Assembly (NCBI RefSeq): GCF_023065955.2
Contig: NW_026622985.1
Location: 78,667,931-78,731,930, forward strand
From: Ursus arctos
Lineage: Eukaryota; Chordata; Mammalia; Carnivora; Ursidae
Length of the DNA stretch: 64,000 bases
Direction of reading: 5' to 3'
This document shows positions 23,341 through 35,520 of the stretch, piece after piece. Every line of letters begins with the position of its first letter. Within the stretch, counting starts at the first letter, position 1. A program made the position numbers and the translations under genes. The notes beneath the pieces were generated by a model that was given only the letters and a program-made list of their open reading frames with translations, ran no database searches and was not told the DNA's origin.

Positions 23341-23690
23341 TTTATACAATTATTAAATGAGCCCTATATATCTAGCAAGGTGCTAGGTCCTAAGCAGTTC
23401 GGAGAAACATAAAATCCATAAAATTGTGTTCCATCCGAGGAAATAAGACACGTAACACAATGTACAAGCAATGTGGCACTGTATATAATTCAGATGTTAA
23501 AAAAGAAAAAGTTTGGGATCATAAAATCAGTAAAAACAAAAAATCAGAGTAGACTAATAAATAAAGGCATATGGGCTGCATATGGATAAGCCATTGGAAT
23601 AGGGCTTTAAAGCCAAAATCAGGAATTTCAATTTCATGATTAGAAGGTATGCTTAGAAAAAAAGTGTAATGTGATCACCACGCTGCCCAG
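23340..23690 (+). repeat. probable fragments of the old dispersed repeat family
   Basis: 'caaggtgctaggtcctaagc', 'aagccattggaatagggctt' and 'aatgtgatcaccacgctgcc' are reminiscent of the family at 30850-31640. Weak match. Confidence 0.3.
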
Positions 23691-24569
23691 AAGATGATTT
23701 CATTTGTTCATTCAGTGAACATTTTCTGAAGGTCTAATGGACATTGGGTCCTGGACTACGCATGAGGGCAGGGGAGAACAGAAAACATTGAGACAATGGA
23801 TCTTGGATCCGGTTCCCTAGAAGTGCAGCCTGAAAGAGGAACTTGGGTGCACAAGGATGTAGACAGGGAGTGCTCTAAGGAAAGGGAATAAGAGAAAGAG
23901 AATAGGGCTCAGGAAGGAACTAAACTAAGATATGTCAGCAGGAGTCTGGCTGCAGCCAGATCCCTTGGAAAGCCCCCAGAATTGTTCCATCCTGAGACAA
24001 TGGTAAAAGCCTATACTCCCCTATCAGACAGCAATTGCCTGGAGGCTCCCCGAGGGGTAGTGGTGAGTAATTTACCAAAGGAGTTAGGGGTCATAGAGTA
24101 AAGAGCAATTCTCCACACAAGTGGGCGGGAGTGAACTGCTGGTAGCCAATACTCACAGCAGCTGGGGGATGGGGGCCTAGCCTGCTGACAGGGATCTGAG
24201 TGGGTCACCAGGAGTGTAAACAATGTCTTCAAATTAAGAGAATTATTTTGAATTTAGGATCCTATACCTGTCCCTCAAAGTACTGTGAAAGAATCACTTG
24301 AGAGCAATATTGTGGCAACAAGATAAATGAGCTCAAGAAAGAGAAATGCATGGTATACAAGAAAAATGATAAATACATAAAATTTCTGGTTAATTTTAAT
24401 AATTGCTAATGGAGAAAGCAAGAAAAAGTTGGAAGTAGAATTCCAGATGATTACCATATGGCAGATGGTGGTATAGGATGGGGAGGAGAAAAATGAGAGT
24501 ATCCTAAGGTGAGTAGCTGTGTAGAGGAAAAAATAAATACAGATTAACTCTGGGCCTGCTCCCTCCAAT
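23691..24569. other. unassigned sequence
   Basis: 'tcattcagtgaacattttct' at 23710 resembles a common old mammalian repeat. The remainder (23800-24569) is not recognised. Short frames only. Confidence 0.35.
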
Positions 24570-24574
24570 ATGGT

Positions 24575-24968
24575 TGCTACGGGCTGAATTGTGTCCCTGC
24601 AAAATTCATATGTTGAAGCCCTACCCTCAGTATTTCAGAACGATTATATTTGGAGATAGGGCCTTTAAGTTAAAATGAGACTAGTAGCGAGGGCCCTAAT
24701 CCAGTCTGATGGTGTCTTGGTAAGATGAGGACATGTGGGTACGCAGAGTCCCCCAGAGATGCGTGTACACAGAAGAAGAAAGACCATGTGAGGTCCCGGC
24801 AAGAAGACGGCCATCCGCAAGTCAAGGTGAGAGGCCTCAGGAGAACCAAGCCTGCCAGCACCTTGAGCTTGGCTTTCCAGCCTCCAGAACTAGAAGAAAA
24901 TAAGTTTCTGTTGTTTAAGACACCCAGTCTGTGGTATTTTGTCATGGCAGTTGCAGCCAACTAATGCA
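24575..24968 (+). mobile_element. solo MLT1/MST-like (ERVL-MaLR) LTR with 5-bp TSD
   Basis: It starts TG ('tgctacgggctgaattgtgt'), has 'aaaattcatatgttgaagcc', 'gatagggcctttaagttaaa', 'gcctccagaactagaagaaa', 'tttctgttgtttaagacacc', and ends CA ('ccaactaatgca'). The 5-bp duplication atggt (24570-24574 and 24969-24973) flanks it. It is non-coding, the residue of LTR-LTR recombination. Frames on either strand are incidental. Confidence 0.9.
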
Positions 24969-24973
24969 ATGGT

Positions 24974-25165
24974 ACTGACTGGCTACTGTGGTTATTGAAA
25001 TTTGCATGGATTTACATTAACTAAAATTAATTAAGTACATTAATTAAAATTAAAACGAAAACCTCAGTTCTCCAATTGCACTAGCCACATTTCAAGCACT
25101 CAGCAGCCGCATGCAGCTGGCAGTCACTCTGCAGTAATACAGGAAGCATTCTGATCTGCAGAATA
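24974..25165. mobile_element. non-autonomous hAT-type DNA transposon copy
   Basis: 'ctactgtggttattgaaatt', then an AT-rich centre, then 'gcactagccacatttcaagc' and 'agcagccgcatgcagctggc'. Same family as 14120-14272 and 33390-33575, with the two halves inverted. Confidence 0.5.
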
Positions 25166-25454
25166 GAGAGCATTTCCATCACCACTGTAATTTCGGTTAG
25201 GGCTGCTCTGAAATTTGAAGGCAAATTTTAAGTTTAAATATATGGGATAAACTTAAAATAATTAGGAAAAGAGAAACAAAAATTAAATGAAGAAAACGTA
25301 ATAAACGCAGCAAAAACCTAAAGGAAAAAAATCAAGAAATAATGATAAATAGAAGATAAACTAGTAGGACTATAATTAACCATATCTATCATCATAATAA
25401 ACACAAATACGTTAAGTTCCCCCTTTAAAAGACGGAGACTTGTACATTGGGTAA

Positions 25455-25600
25455 AGGAAGAAGGAAGGAAGGAAGGAAGGAAGGAAGGAAGGAAGGAAGG
25501 AAGGAAGGAAGGAAGGAAGGAAAGGAAAGGAAGGGAGGGAGTGAGGGAGGAAGGAAGGGGGGAAGGAAAAAAGGAAGGAGGGAAAGAAGGAAAGGAATTA
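25455..25600 (+). repeat. (GGAA)n microsatellite, decaying to GGAA/GGGA variants
   Basis: A pure GGAA run (about 25464-25520) passes into gggagg/ggaaaa variants. ETS-factor-type GGAA repeats can act as enhancers in some contexts, but here this is only a sequence resemblance. Confidence 0.97.
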
Positions 25601-26108
25601 GGAAGAAAATTTTAAAATGGAAGTATGGAAAATACACAATTGGTAACAAAAAATTGCAAATGTAGCAGTATTAATACTAAACAAAATGGGATTCAAGATT
25701 AAAAAACAAAAAGAGTAAATGCAACAAAAAAGAATATTTTATACTAAAAAAGATATAATCGATTATGAAGTTGGAAATAAAAGGTAAAATTGAGAAGTCA
25801 TCAAATGGCTACCTTCCATTTCACAAATGGAAAATATACTATTGGACAGTAAGGAGATGTGACATACATCAGATCACAGGTAAAATGTCAATAAATTTCA
25901 AAAACAAAAAATCTTACAATCCACTTTGACCCTATCACAACAAAAAGAGAACGTAACCACAAAAAAAAAAAAAATTATCAACTGTGAAATATTTTAAACA
26001 TCCTTCTAAGTAATTCCTGTGATAAAAAGGAAGTCAAAATGTTATTTAGAAACACTATTTATTTATTTAGAAACACTATTTAGAAAGTAGTAACAATGAA
26101 AGCATGTA
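25601..26108. other. unassigned AT-rich sequence
   Basis: Mostly A-rich. A 20-bp local duplication of 'tatttagaaacactattta' lies at 26043-26083. No gene. Confidence 0.4.
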
Positions 26109-26120
26109 TCCAGTCAAGAT

Positions 26121-26315
26121 ACTTTTTTTTTTTAAGATGCTATTTATTTATTTGTCAGAGAGAGAGAGAGAGAAAGCACAAGCAGGGGCAGAGCAGAGGG
26201 AGAAGCAGACCCCCTGCTGAGCAAGGAGATTGATGCAGGGCTCGATCTGAGGACCCTGGGATCATGACCTGAGCCAAAGGCAGACGCTTAACCGACGGAG
26301 CCACCCAGGTGTCCC
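26121..26315 (-). mobile_element. SINEC, older copy with 12-bp TSD
   Basis: Antisense SINE with GA run and head 'ggagccacccaggtgtcc'. Identical tccagtcaagat flanks at 26109-26120 and 26316-26327. Confidence 0.94.
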
Positions 26316-26327
26316 TCCAGTCAAGAT

Positions 26328-26769
26328 TTTTATCTGGAAGCAACTCTGGCTGACTTAGGCAGAAAATGAATTTATTCAAGGACCCCGGTTAGCTCACAGA
26401 AGCAATGGCTTAGCAGTAGGACTCAGCTGAGAGCTGCACAGTGAAGACAATGGCCACCAGCGTGCCACCAAACCACTCTGCACGGGGCAATGTTCCTGCC
26501 ACCACCAGGTGCCAGCAGCCGCATCTGTGCCTGACAGCCCTGGACGCGGAGACTGCCCTCAGTAGTCCCGTCACTGCTGTCCCAAGAACCTGGTCTTGCA
26601 GCAGATGCCACGCTGCCGCTCCTGGGCATGCGGACTGTCAGTTCCAACACCAGGGCAGCGCCCTGTATTTGGAGCCTCAATGGCGTGCCTGTGTCCAAGC
26701 TGCGAGCAAGACCCACAGACTGGGCTTTAACAGAGAAAGCAGGCTTTGTCTCCCGTAAAATGTATCAAC
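26328..26769. other. unassigned GC-richer stretch
   Basis: A moderately GC-rich island of about 0.3 kb (26440-26740) with frames on both strands (105 codons plus, 97 minus). Neither shows a recognisable domain, splice context or signal. It could be a fragment of an unrecognised repeat. Confidence 0.35.
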
Positions 26770-27403
26770 TCAAAAGCCAAATAAGCCCAAAGAAAAGAGA
26801 GAATAAGCAACTAATGAAAACAAATACAAATATTAACAAAATGGAAAAGAAAGATAAGATAGACTTAATTTTTGAAAAGACCAATGAGGTAAGACAAACT
26901 TATCAGGCCTGATTAAGGAAAGAGAGAAACACATTTTAGGGTTAAAAAAAAAAAAAAAGGAGCATAACTATAGAACGTTCTTATTTTTAACAGGTCATTA
27001 TCAACAAATTTGAAAACCTAGAGTACGTGGATTTTTTTTTAAATATATAAAATAATGAGTCAAGAGAAGATAGAAAACACAAGGAGACCAACAACCACTG
27101 GAGAAAATCGAAATGTAATTTTAAAAATCTATCCCTGAGAAGGCCTCAAGAAGATCTAGATGGCTTTATAAGTGAGTTCTAGAAAAAATTAAGGGAAAAA
27201 ATGATTTTTATTTTAGGCAGACAATTTCGGATTGATCATAGGAAAGGTAGAAAGTTTTCCCACTTTATTTTTCAAATGAAACATAACTTTGCACAACTAA
27301 AGTTCAGGCTAAATAAGACAATTATTGACAATATTATTCAAAAATATAGGTGCCAAAATCCTAAACCAAATAGTAGTAAATCAAATACAGTCATATATTA
27401 ATA

Positions 27404-27455
27404 TTATATTATATATATATATATATATACACATATATATATATATATATATGTA
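27404..27455. repeat. (TA)n microsatellite inside L1
   Basis: About 50 bp of nearly pure TA with one TACACA interruption. Confidence 0.95.
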
Positions 27456-27766
27456 AATTGGTGAAATAAGGCTTGTTGTAGGAATGCAAGGATGAGGTCA
27501 ATGTTAGGAAATCTCACTGACAAAGGAGAAAATGTCAGGATTTTCTCCATTTTGATAGACACAAAAAATCCATTTGATAGAATACAGTAGTCTTTTTGAA
27601 GTAAAAATCCCATTTTATATTTCAAAAAACCTTTAAGAGGTAGGAATAGAAAGAAACATCCTTTTTCTAGGCAGAAGTTAACCATCAGAAACATGCAAAT
27701 TATTTTTGATGGTGAACTACTAAAGGCACTGTAATTAAAGACAAAACCAAGAAAATGTATCAGATA

Positions 27767-27960
27767 GGGCACCGGGGGGGCTCAGTAGTTTGAGCATCTG
27801 CCTTCAGCTCAGGTCATGATTGCAGGGTCCTGGGATCAAGTCCCACATCAGGGTCCCTGCTCACTGGGGAGACTGCTTCTCCCTCTCCTTCTGCTGCTCC
27901 CCCCTGCTCATAGTCATTCTCTCTCTCTCTGTCTCAAAAATAAATTAAATAAAAATACTT

Positions 27961-28014
<54 letters not shown>
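27767..28014 (+). mobile_element. SINEC with 16-bp TSD and (AAAG)n tail
   Basis: Head 'gctcagtagtttgagcatct', body, then an AAAG-repeat tail of about 54 bp (27961-28014) in place of poly(A). TSD gaaaatgtatcagata is identical at 27751-27766 and 28015-28030. Confidence 0.95.
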
Positions 28015-28016
<2 letters not shown>

Positions 28017-28030
28017 AAATGTATCAGATA

Positions 28031-28460
28031 AAAGTGTCTGGGTTGCAAGCAATAGAAACTAATTCTGACTAATTTAATCCAAAGGGAGCAAGGATTTATT
28101 GGAAAGCTTGTAAAAAGCTCCCAGCATCAACCAGAAGGCTGGACAACCTAGCTCAGAAACAGACAGGAATTCTTTGGTCTCTGGAATCAATGAATTGCAG
28201 TTTTTCTTGCTCACTTGCATATGGTTCACCTTCTTCAAGAGCCAAAGTCCTAGGATGGCAAGTCTAATTGGCTAAGCTTCTGTCACAAACTTGCCCATTG
28301 GCGATGCAGGGGCACTAATGGGAAAGACCTAATGAAAAAAAAAAAAAAATCCAAGGGTCCATTCTGCTTCCATAATGGGAAAGCAGGGTCCCAGGATTTA
28401 CCATTCTTCCATGACTGCCCACAATGGGAAAGAGGTAATTCCACAAAAACAAATAATTCA
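28031..28460 (+). repeat. old repeat-like insertion within L1, family unassigned
   Basis: 'gggttgcaagcaatagaaac', 'aaggatttattggaaagctt' and 'agtctaattggctaagcttc' recall a common mammalian DNA/LTR repeat that begins with a short head and 'tttattgg' core. It separates two parts of the same L1. The family is not named. Confidence 0.35.
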
Positions 28461-28703
28461 GCAATCAATCAAGATGTGGTTAGGAGAAAGGGAAGCTGGA
28501 AAACAAACAAAAATGCTACCATGACATCCTAGCCAGTGTAATAAAGACAAAAAAGGTTTTTAAGAAAATGGAAATAAGTGGGAAAGATCTCAAAAGAAGA
28601 AATTAAACACTCATTATCTGGCAATGATGTCATTGTCAAGCTAGAAAGTTCATCAGAATTTGCTGGAAAAAATATCAATATATTATATAAATAAGAGACA
28701 TTT

Positions 28704-28896
28704 AGGAGCACCTGGGTGGCTCAGTCAGTTAAATATCTGATTCTTGATTTGGCTCAGGTCCTGATCTCAGGGTCATGAGATCAAGCCCCGCATGTGGCTC
28801 TGCGATCAGCGGGGAGTCTGTTTGAGATTCTCTCTCTCCCTCCCTCTGCTCCTCCCCCCACTAAAATAAATAAATAAAATCTTTAAAGAAAAAAAT
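28704..28896 (+). mobile_element. SINEC, older copy
   Basis: Head 'ggagcacctgggtggctcag', the older 'gattcttgatttggctcagg' body, tail 'aaataaataaataaaatctt'. TSD not clear. Sits inside the old L1. Confidence 0.9.
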
Positions 28897-30561
28897 AGAA
28901 GTTCACTAAGGTGGCTAAGCACAAAATCAACACACACCCAAAAAATCAGTAAATTATCTGCATTCCAACAATAATCAGTTAGAAAATGTAATGAAAGAAT
29001 ATCCATTCACAAAAAACAAAATAAAAATAAGAAATGTTTAAAAAAATAAAAATATCCACTTACAGAAATAACAAAAGCTGAAATATCCAGGAACATCCCT
29101 AATGAGAAATGCATAAAACTCATGTAAATAAAAATATATAATTTATTTGAAAGATAGCCTAAAGAAGACCTGAGTAAAGGAAATATACCATATTTCACAA
29201 TGAAAAAATTCAAAACTGAAGAACTACCCAATTAATCCATGAATTCAATATAATCTCAATCAAGATCTTAGCATGGGGAAAAGAAATATCCAAGCATGGT
29301 TCTTTATGGGATTTATAAGCTTGTTATAAAGTTTACCTGGAAGAGAAAAATGTATGAGTATATTTGAAAAAGAACAACAAGGGAGCATTTACCATACCAG
29401 GTTTCAAAACATTAAGCTTTAATGATTAAAACATGTGGTATAGTCAACAGAGGACACGAGGGAATCTAGAAGCAGCCACTGTCTGTTATCATAAAGGCAG
29501 CATTTTACATCATTGGCATTGGCGCAAATAGCTAACCATTTGGAAACAAAATTAGATCCCTACTTCCTGTGCTGCACAAAAATAAATCCCACGTGAATTA
29601 AAGAGCTAAGTATAAAAACAAAACTATAAAAGCGTTCTAAGAAAATACAAGATCCTTTAAATATAATCTTGGAGTGAAAAGTTTTTACCGGACCCAGAGG
29701 CCATATAGTGACCATTTCATTATATAAAAAAATTTAAACTTTTAAGTAATACAAGGTACTTTCAAAAAATAAGAAAAAGCAATAGAGTGGGAGAACATAT
29801 TTGTAAGAGCTTCTACAAATCAGTAAGAGAAAGACAACACAATTGAAAAATAGGCAAGGATAAAACAAGTATTTCACCAAAACATTTCACACTAAACTTG
29901 TGAAAAATGATTAGGATTACTATTGACCCAAAGAATGCAAATAAAAGCAACAATTGGATACTTTTTACAATCAGATTTGCAAATGTTAAATATTCAGTGT
30001 TAGTGTAAGGGTGGTAGGAAATGGTCTTTGTGGAAATATAAATTGGCCACAATTCTTTGGAAGACGATTTGGCACTATCTGTTGAAATGTTAGATGCATA
30101 CGCTCTCTGACCAGCAATCCCACTTTTAAGTATCTGTCCAACAGAAATATGCTCTCAATGATGACACAATGTATGTAGAAAGCTTTTTATAGCAGTATTA
30201 TCTGTAATGGCCAAACTTTGAAAACAATCTAAATGCCCATTAGAAGAAAGGGAAATTAAGCCTCTACCATGTAAAATAACAGAGCAATTTAAAGAATTAT
30301 GTGAATGTGTATATACTGAGATACAAAGTGTGCTATGACATTAAGAAAAAAGCTCAACTTGAGTGAACAGTATGATCCCACTGTTGTAAAAATCAAATCC
30401 CACGGTTTATGAACCTGTATGTAAATGTAAATGTGTAGGACAAGGGCCAGAAAGACCCACAGCACATTGTTCATGGTGATTATCTCTAGGGAGGAGAGTG
30501 GGATTGCGGAAATGAGACTCGTTTCTTACTCAACCTTTCTGCTTAAGATGTTTATAACAAA

Positions 30562-30770
30562 GGAGCACCTGGGTGGCTCAGTCAGTTAAGCACCCGACTC
30601 TTGGTTTTGGCTCAGGACCCAATCTCATGGGTCATGAGATCAAGCCCCATGTGGGACTCCCCACTCAGGAGGAGTCTACCTGGATATTCTTCTCTTCCGC
30701 TGCCCCTTCACCCACTCACGTGCTCTCTCTCTCTCTCTCAAATAAATAAATAAAATCTTTAAAAAAAAAA
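30562..30770 (+). mobile_element. SINEC with 17-bp TSD
   Basis: Head 'ggagcacctgggtggctcag' to a long A tail. TSD aagatgtttataacaaa (30545-30561) and aagatgtatataacaaa (30771-30787), one mismatch. Confidence 0.94.
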
Positions 30771-30849
30771 AAGATGTATATAACAAAAATGTGTGAGTGC
30801 CTACTTGTACAAACTTATTACAATTTTCAAAAACTGTAAAATCATAGTG

Positions 30850-31640
30850 GTGGCAGAATGGAGGAAAGATTAATGAGGAGCAAGATTAGAGAGAGCAAGA
30901 CCAGTGAGGAGGACACCATCACCATGCGAGCAAGAGGGGACTGGCCCAGGGTGGGCAGCCGTCCTCGGGATGAAGAGGACATAGATTCAAGACAGAGGGA
31001 TGTGCAATCAATGATTGCACAGGTGTGGGCAGGAACAGGGAGGAATGTTAAAAGATATACAAGTTTATGGGCCACTTAATATGGGGGGGTGTCATTTACT
31101 GAGGTGGAGAACCTGGGAAGAGGAGCAGGTTTGGAGAAAATCTAATGAGTTCAGTTTCGTCGTATTTGGGGGTGCACTGGAGATGCCCCCGGACATTAGG
31201 CTGGAGATACAGACACAAGTGATCAGGGCACACAGGGTGCCTGAAGCTGCAGGCTAGAGGAGACCTGCATATAGCATGGCATACAGCTGGGAAAAGTAGC
31301 AACACAAGCAGAGAGCCCGAGAAAACATTGACCTTGAAGGGCTGACCAGAGGAAGAGGGAACCAGGAAGAAGACTGAGAAGGAATGACCACAGAGGTGGG
31401 AGGTAAGCCAAGGAAAGGGGGTGACATAGAAGTTAAGTGAGGACAGAATTTGGAGAAGGGAGAAATGGTCCATAGGGCTATCACCAGGAGGAAATGCAAG
31501 AGCCAGAATGTGTAGAGGTCACTGGTGAGGGACACGGTCAGCTTCACTGAAAGGGAGAAACGGATGCCAGGTCACAGAGGCTTCTGAGGGGCATGGGCTG
31601 TGAAGAAGGGCCACAGCAGATGGAAACTTCTTTTACAAGA
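30850..31640 (+). repeat. long fragment of an old dispersed mammalian repeat (family not named)
   Basis: 'ttactgaggtggagaacctg', 'gaagaggagcaggtttggag', 'gtgcactggagatgcccccg', 'aggctggagatacagacaca' and 'gaaggaatgaccacagaggt' match the core of a repeat I recognise in several mammals. Minus-strand frames (125, 97, 62 codons) overlap it but have no homology I can see. The family name needs a library search. Confidence 0.5.
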
Positions 31641-32088
31641 AGCTTGGCAACTTTCTCATTTTGTAATGTTCGACAGAGAACATGTTATTACCGACATAAT
31701 AAGCAAGGGAAACAAAGATCATATTTTAAAGGATAATGTGTTTTAAAATAAAAACTTTAAGTGATTATGACAAGAAGGAGATGTGGGATACATACAGAGT
31801 AGGACACCCAATCCAAGATGGAGGAAGATGTTTCTTACAAGGTAGAAAACCGCATACTTACACGGACTGTGGAAAAGAAAGAGTGAAGACCCAAGAGAGT
31901 GGAGGGTGACATGAAGCAGGGCCACCAAGGACAGAAAAAGCTGAGTTCCTAATCAACAGTAGGTTACCATCTCTCCTATCAACACAGAAGAGCAAGAAAA
32001 AGGACAGAGACAGATGGACGTGTCCTTCTTGGTAAGGAGGATGTTCAAGGAGTTTGCCCTGACAGCCTCTCTGTAAAGTAAATCTGAC
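31641..32088. other. unassigned sequence
   Basis: Not recognised. Possibly more of the preceding repeat at higher divergence. Confidence 0.3.
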
Positions 32089-32250
32089 TTCGGCTCAGGT
32101 CATGATCCCAGGGTCCTGGCGTTGAGCCCCGCATCGCGTTCCCTGCTCAGTGGGAAGTCAGCTTGTCTCTCTCCCTCTGCCTGCCAATCTCTCAGCTTAC
32201 ACTCTCTCTCCTCCTTCTCAAATAAATTAATAAAATCTTAAAAAAAAAAA
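32089..32250 (+). mobile_element. SINEC, 5'-truncated
   Basis: It begins inside the SINE at 'cttcggctcaggtcatgatc', lacking the tRNA-like head. The rest through the A tail is present. Confidence 0.88.
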
Positions 32251-32450
<200 letters not shown>

Positions 32451-32767
32451 TTATATTATGGCTCAATACACATATATATATATAACTAACACAAAAGATT
32501 CATGAAACAATACTTAACACTTCCCTTCTGAGATGAATGCTTTCTACTCTACACTATTTAACCTAAAAAACAAACCAAAAAACCCACTAGATTGACCTCA
32601 TCAATGGGTTGTGACTCAGTTTGAAAAACACAACCACTCACAGCTGAGTACCCCTAACTAATTTCAGGTGCATCTTATTTTGTCAGTCTTCCTGCTCCAC
32701 TTACCCGATAAGGGGACAGAGAAGTTGAGGAGGATGTATCAGAAGGATAAGAATTAGCAGAGTCTAG

Positions 32768-32965
32768 GGGCGCCTGGGTGGCGCAGTCGTTAAGCGTCTG
32801 CCTTCGGCTCTGGACGTGATCCTGGCATTCTGGGATCGAGCCCCACATCAGGCTCCTCCACTGGGAGCCTGCTTCTTCCTCTCCCACTCCCCCTGCTTGT
32901 GTTCCTTCTCTCGCTGGCTGCCTCTCTCTCTGTCAAATAAATAAATAGAATCTTAAAAAAAAAAA
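32768..32965 (+). mobile_element. SINEC, bear-type, perfect 19-bp TSD
   Basis: Complete element. TSD aagaattagcagagtctag is identical at 32749-32767 and 32966-32984, the longest perfect TSD in the window. It is therefore probably one of the youngest SINEs here. Confidence 0.97.
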
Positions 32966-32984
32966 AAGAATTAGCAGAGTCTAG

Positions 32985-33389
32985 GATAACAGCAAGAGGA
33001 GCATGTAAAGATGGACACTGGGATGGATAAGAAAGACCAAGGAGTCAAATGAGAACAAACAGTGGGGACCAGGCCCTGGAGGTCCCAGTGTAACTGCAGA
33101 GCAGGCGCGGTGACATCCGAGAGCAAAGTAACTCAGAACCAGTTCTTCATTCTTAGATTTAAGCGTCAGAGGCAGGGATTCTGGGTGATGACAAGGCCCC
33201 GGCGTGACCCTCAGATTCAGGATGATTCATGGAAGTGCATCGCAAGGACTGAGAAACTGCAGACAGAAGACGGTAAAGGTTTGGTTGTAGAAGCCTAGGC
33301 ATGCTGTGGCTGTCGCCTAGGTTAGCTGGCAGAGAACATCAAAAGCTCAGGACAAACAGAAGAAAAGCTTGGATCAACACTGTCCAAAG
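32985..33389. other. unassigned sequence
   Basis: No recognised element. A 78-codon plus-strand frame (33062-33298) has no domain. Confidence 0.35.
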
Positions 33390-33575
33390 AATTTTGTCCA
33401 GTGACTGAAATGTCTTATATCTGCCCTATTCGGTGAGTAGGCACCAGCCACACGCAACATGTGGCTAGTGTGACTGCCAAACTGAAATTTGAATTCTATT
33501 CATTTTAATTCATACACATTTCAATAGCCACGTGGAGCTAGTGGCTATAGCAGTAGGCAGTATAGAAGAACTCTC
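33390..33575. mobile_element. non-autonomous hAT-type DNA transposon copy
   Basis: 'cagccacacgcaacatgtgg' and 'tagtgtgactgccaaactga' are mirrored by 'caatagccacgtggagctag' and 'gtggctatagcagtaggcag'. Same family as 14120-14272 and 24974-25165, and the best-preserved of the three. Confidence 0.6.
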
Positions 33576-34129
33576 CGGAAGGCGCACAGTCAGTGAGAAG
33601 TACCACGATGGCATGATTCCGAAGCACTGAGAATCTGCTGATATCACTTACTTTGACGGGAAAAAAGGCAAAGTCATCTGTTTATTTTACTTAACAGAAT
33701 GTTACACACACAGAAACGTACTTTAGAGATTCAGAATCCTTGGTCGGCAGAGATATAAGGTATTAGGGCAAGAGGTGTAGAAATACCATTTATCCATGTG
33801 AGCTGGTACATAAATCAACGAGCGGATGAGTTTCTCAAGACAGCAGAGGCGGTGGCAAGCCAACAGGGCTTCACAGGAGCACTGCCGGGTACTTGGGGGA
33901 GCGTGCGAATTCGTGATGTAGGAGAGAGGATGAGGGGCATTGTAGGACTGCTCGAGGAACAGAAGAAGAAATTCTAAAACACTTCAAAGACTCAGAAAGA
34001 TTTATTTGCATGTTTGTAGCTCTTCCTGTTAAATTTTTCCACTTATTTCCATATGGTTTGTGTTTCTTGCTTGAACTCTAAGAAATTCAGTTATCATTAA
34101 AAGCTATCCCAGGTTTTGAGTCAAACGTT
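33576..34129. other. unassigned sequence
   Basis: No repeat or gene recognised. Confidence 0.4.
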
Positions 34130-35507
34130 ATCTCAGCCTGAACTCAGCCGTTGCTCACCAGGCAACTGCTTCCCGAGTATGGGAATCTCAAATACAATAA
34201 AGCATCATCCCCACTGTATTCGGTATTGTGGCTATTTTTGGCTGAATGACTCTTCCATATAAAATTTACAATCAGTGTTTTCAAGTCCCGCCAAAAAAGA
34301 AAAAAATCCCTTTGAGATTTTGATGGGAATTGCATTGAATTTATAAATTAATTCGGAAAGAATCAATGGTCCAAGATATTGAATCTTCTACCATATCAAC
34401 ATAGGCTACCTCTCCATTTATTTAGACCTTCTTTAATATCTTTCTATAAAGTTTTATAATTTATTTCATAAAGATTATGTACATCTTTTGGTAGATTTAT
34501 TCATAAATACCATTTTTTAAAAGATTTTATTTATTTATTCAACAGAGATAGAGACAGCCAGCGAGAGAGGGAACACAAGCAGGGGGAGTGGGAGAGGAAG
34601 AAGCAGGCTCATAGCGGAGGAGCCTGATGTGGGGCTCGATCCCAGAACGCCGGGATCACGCCCTGAGCCGAAGGCAGACGCTTAACTGCTGTGCCACCCA
34701 GGCGCCCCCATAAATACCATTTTTGTTGCTGTTATAAAGGAGATATTCTTTCTCCGGTTACATTTTCTATTTGTTGATGGCAAATAATTTACATAATAAC
34801 ATTACATTCAATCACCTTCTTAGTTCTATAAGAAGCCTATAGATTCTTTTAACTTTCTACTGTTTGTTTAATACCCTTTATCTGGTTAAGGGAATATCCT
34901 CCAATATTTGGCTTCATGAGATTTTTTTAAAAATCATAACTAGATCTTGAATGTGTCAAAATAATTTCTGCAGCTATGGGGTTGATTTTTTTCTCATTTA
35001 ATCTCTTGATATAATGAATGATATTTATAAATATCTGAATGTTAAACTACCCTTGTATTCCTAGAGGAAGCCCAATATAATCATAATGCATTATCTTTTT
35101 TTACATACTGCTGGATTCTGGCTTGTTAATATTTAGGCTAGAATTTTTGCACCAATGTTCAGGAATGGGCCTGGCAGTAATTTACCTTTTTGTACTGTTC
35201 TTGCCAAATTTGGGTGCTAGGTTTATACAAGGTTCACAGAATGAGTAGGGAAGTATTGTCTCTTTTGCTATATTCTAGAAGCATTAGGGTAAGACAAATA
35301 ATTTATTCATTTAAGTTTGGTAAAAATATCTGGGCCTGGTATTTTTTTACGGAAAGATTTTAACTACTTATTTAGATAACTTTTTTCTGTTTCCCCCCCT
35401 TTGATGAGCTTGAAATTATAGAATCTATTTCTATTCTTTTAGTAGTTACTTTTATAATTTTAAAATTTCATTCTTATTTTAATCAAAGATACATGTGGAC
35501 ATAGCTT
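34130..35507 (-). mobile_element. L1 ORF2 fragment, antisense
   Basis: 'gattttgatgggaattgcat', 'tctataaagttttataattt', 'cataaataccatttttgttg', 'ctttaatatctttctataaa' and 'tctcttgatataatgaatga' are the reverse complement of L1 ORF2 (RT region). It is decayed; interrupted by the SINE at 34518-34708. Confidence 0.8.
34518..34708 (-). mobile_element. SINEC, bear-type, 16-bp TSD
   Basis: Antisense SINE. TSD cataaataccattttt is identical at 34502-34517 and 34709-34724, within antisense L1. Confidence 0.96.
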
Positions 35508-35520
35508 AGAGTCAAATGGG

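Larger units (their letters stand above)
26770..30840 (+). mobile_element. old L1 (about 4 kb), ORF2 region, decayed and interrupted
   Basis: ORF2-like landmarks in order: 'gatggctttataagtgagtt' (27161 on), 'aaaatcctaaaccaaatagtagtaaa' (27356), 'gacatcctagccagtgtaat' (28523), 'aatgatgtcattgtcaagct' (28624), 'aatctcaatcaagatcttag' (29253) and 'gaccagcaatcccacttttaagta' (30110). All frames are closed. Interruptions are a TA repeat (27404-27455), SINEs (27767-28014, 28704-28896, 30562-30770) and an unnamed repeat (28031-28460). Confidence 0.7.

Noticed and set aside
25425..25665. Serine/leucine- or lysine/arginine-rich frames on both strands.
   Set aside because: Translation of the GGAA repeat.
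26440..26740. A possible CpG island or small gene.
   Set aside because: GC content is only moderately raised, CpG is sparse, and the opposing frames show no domain.
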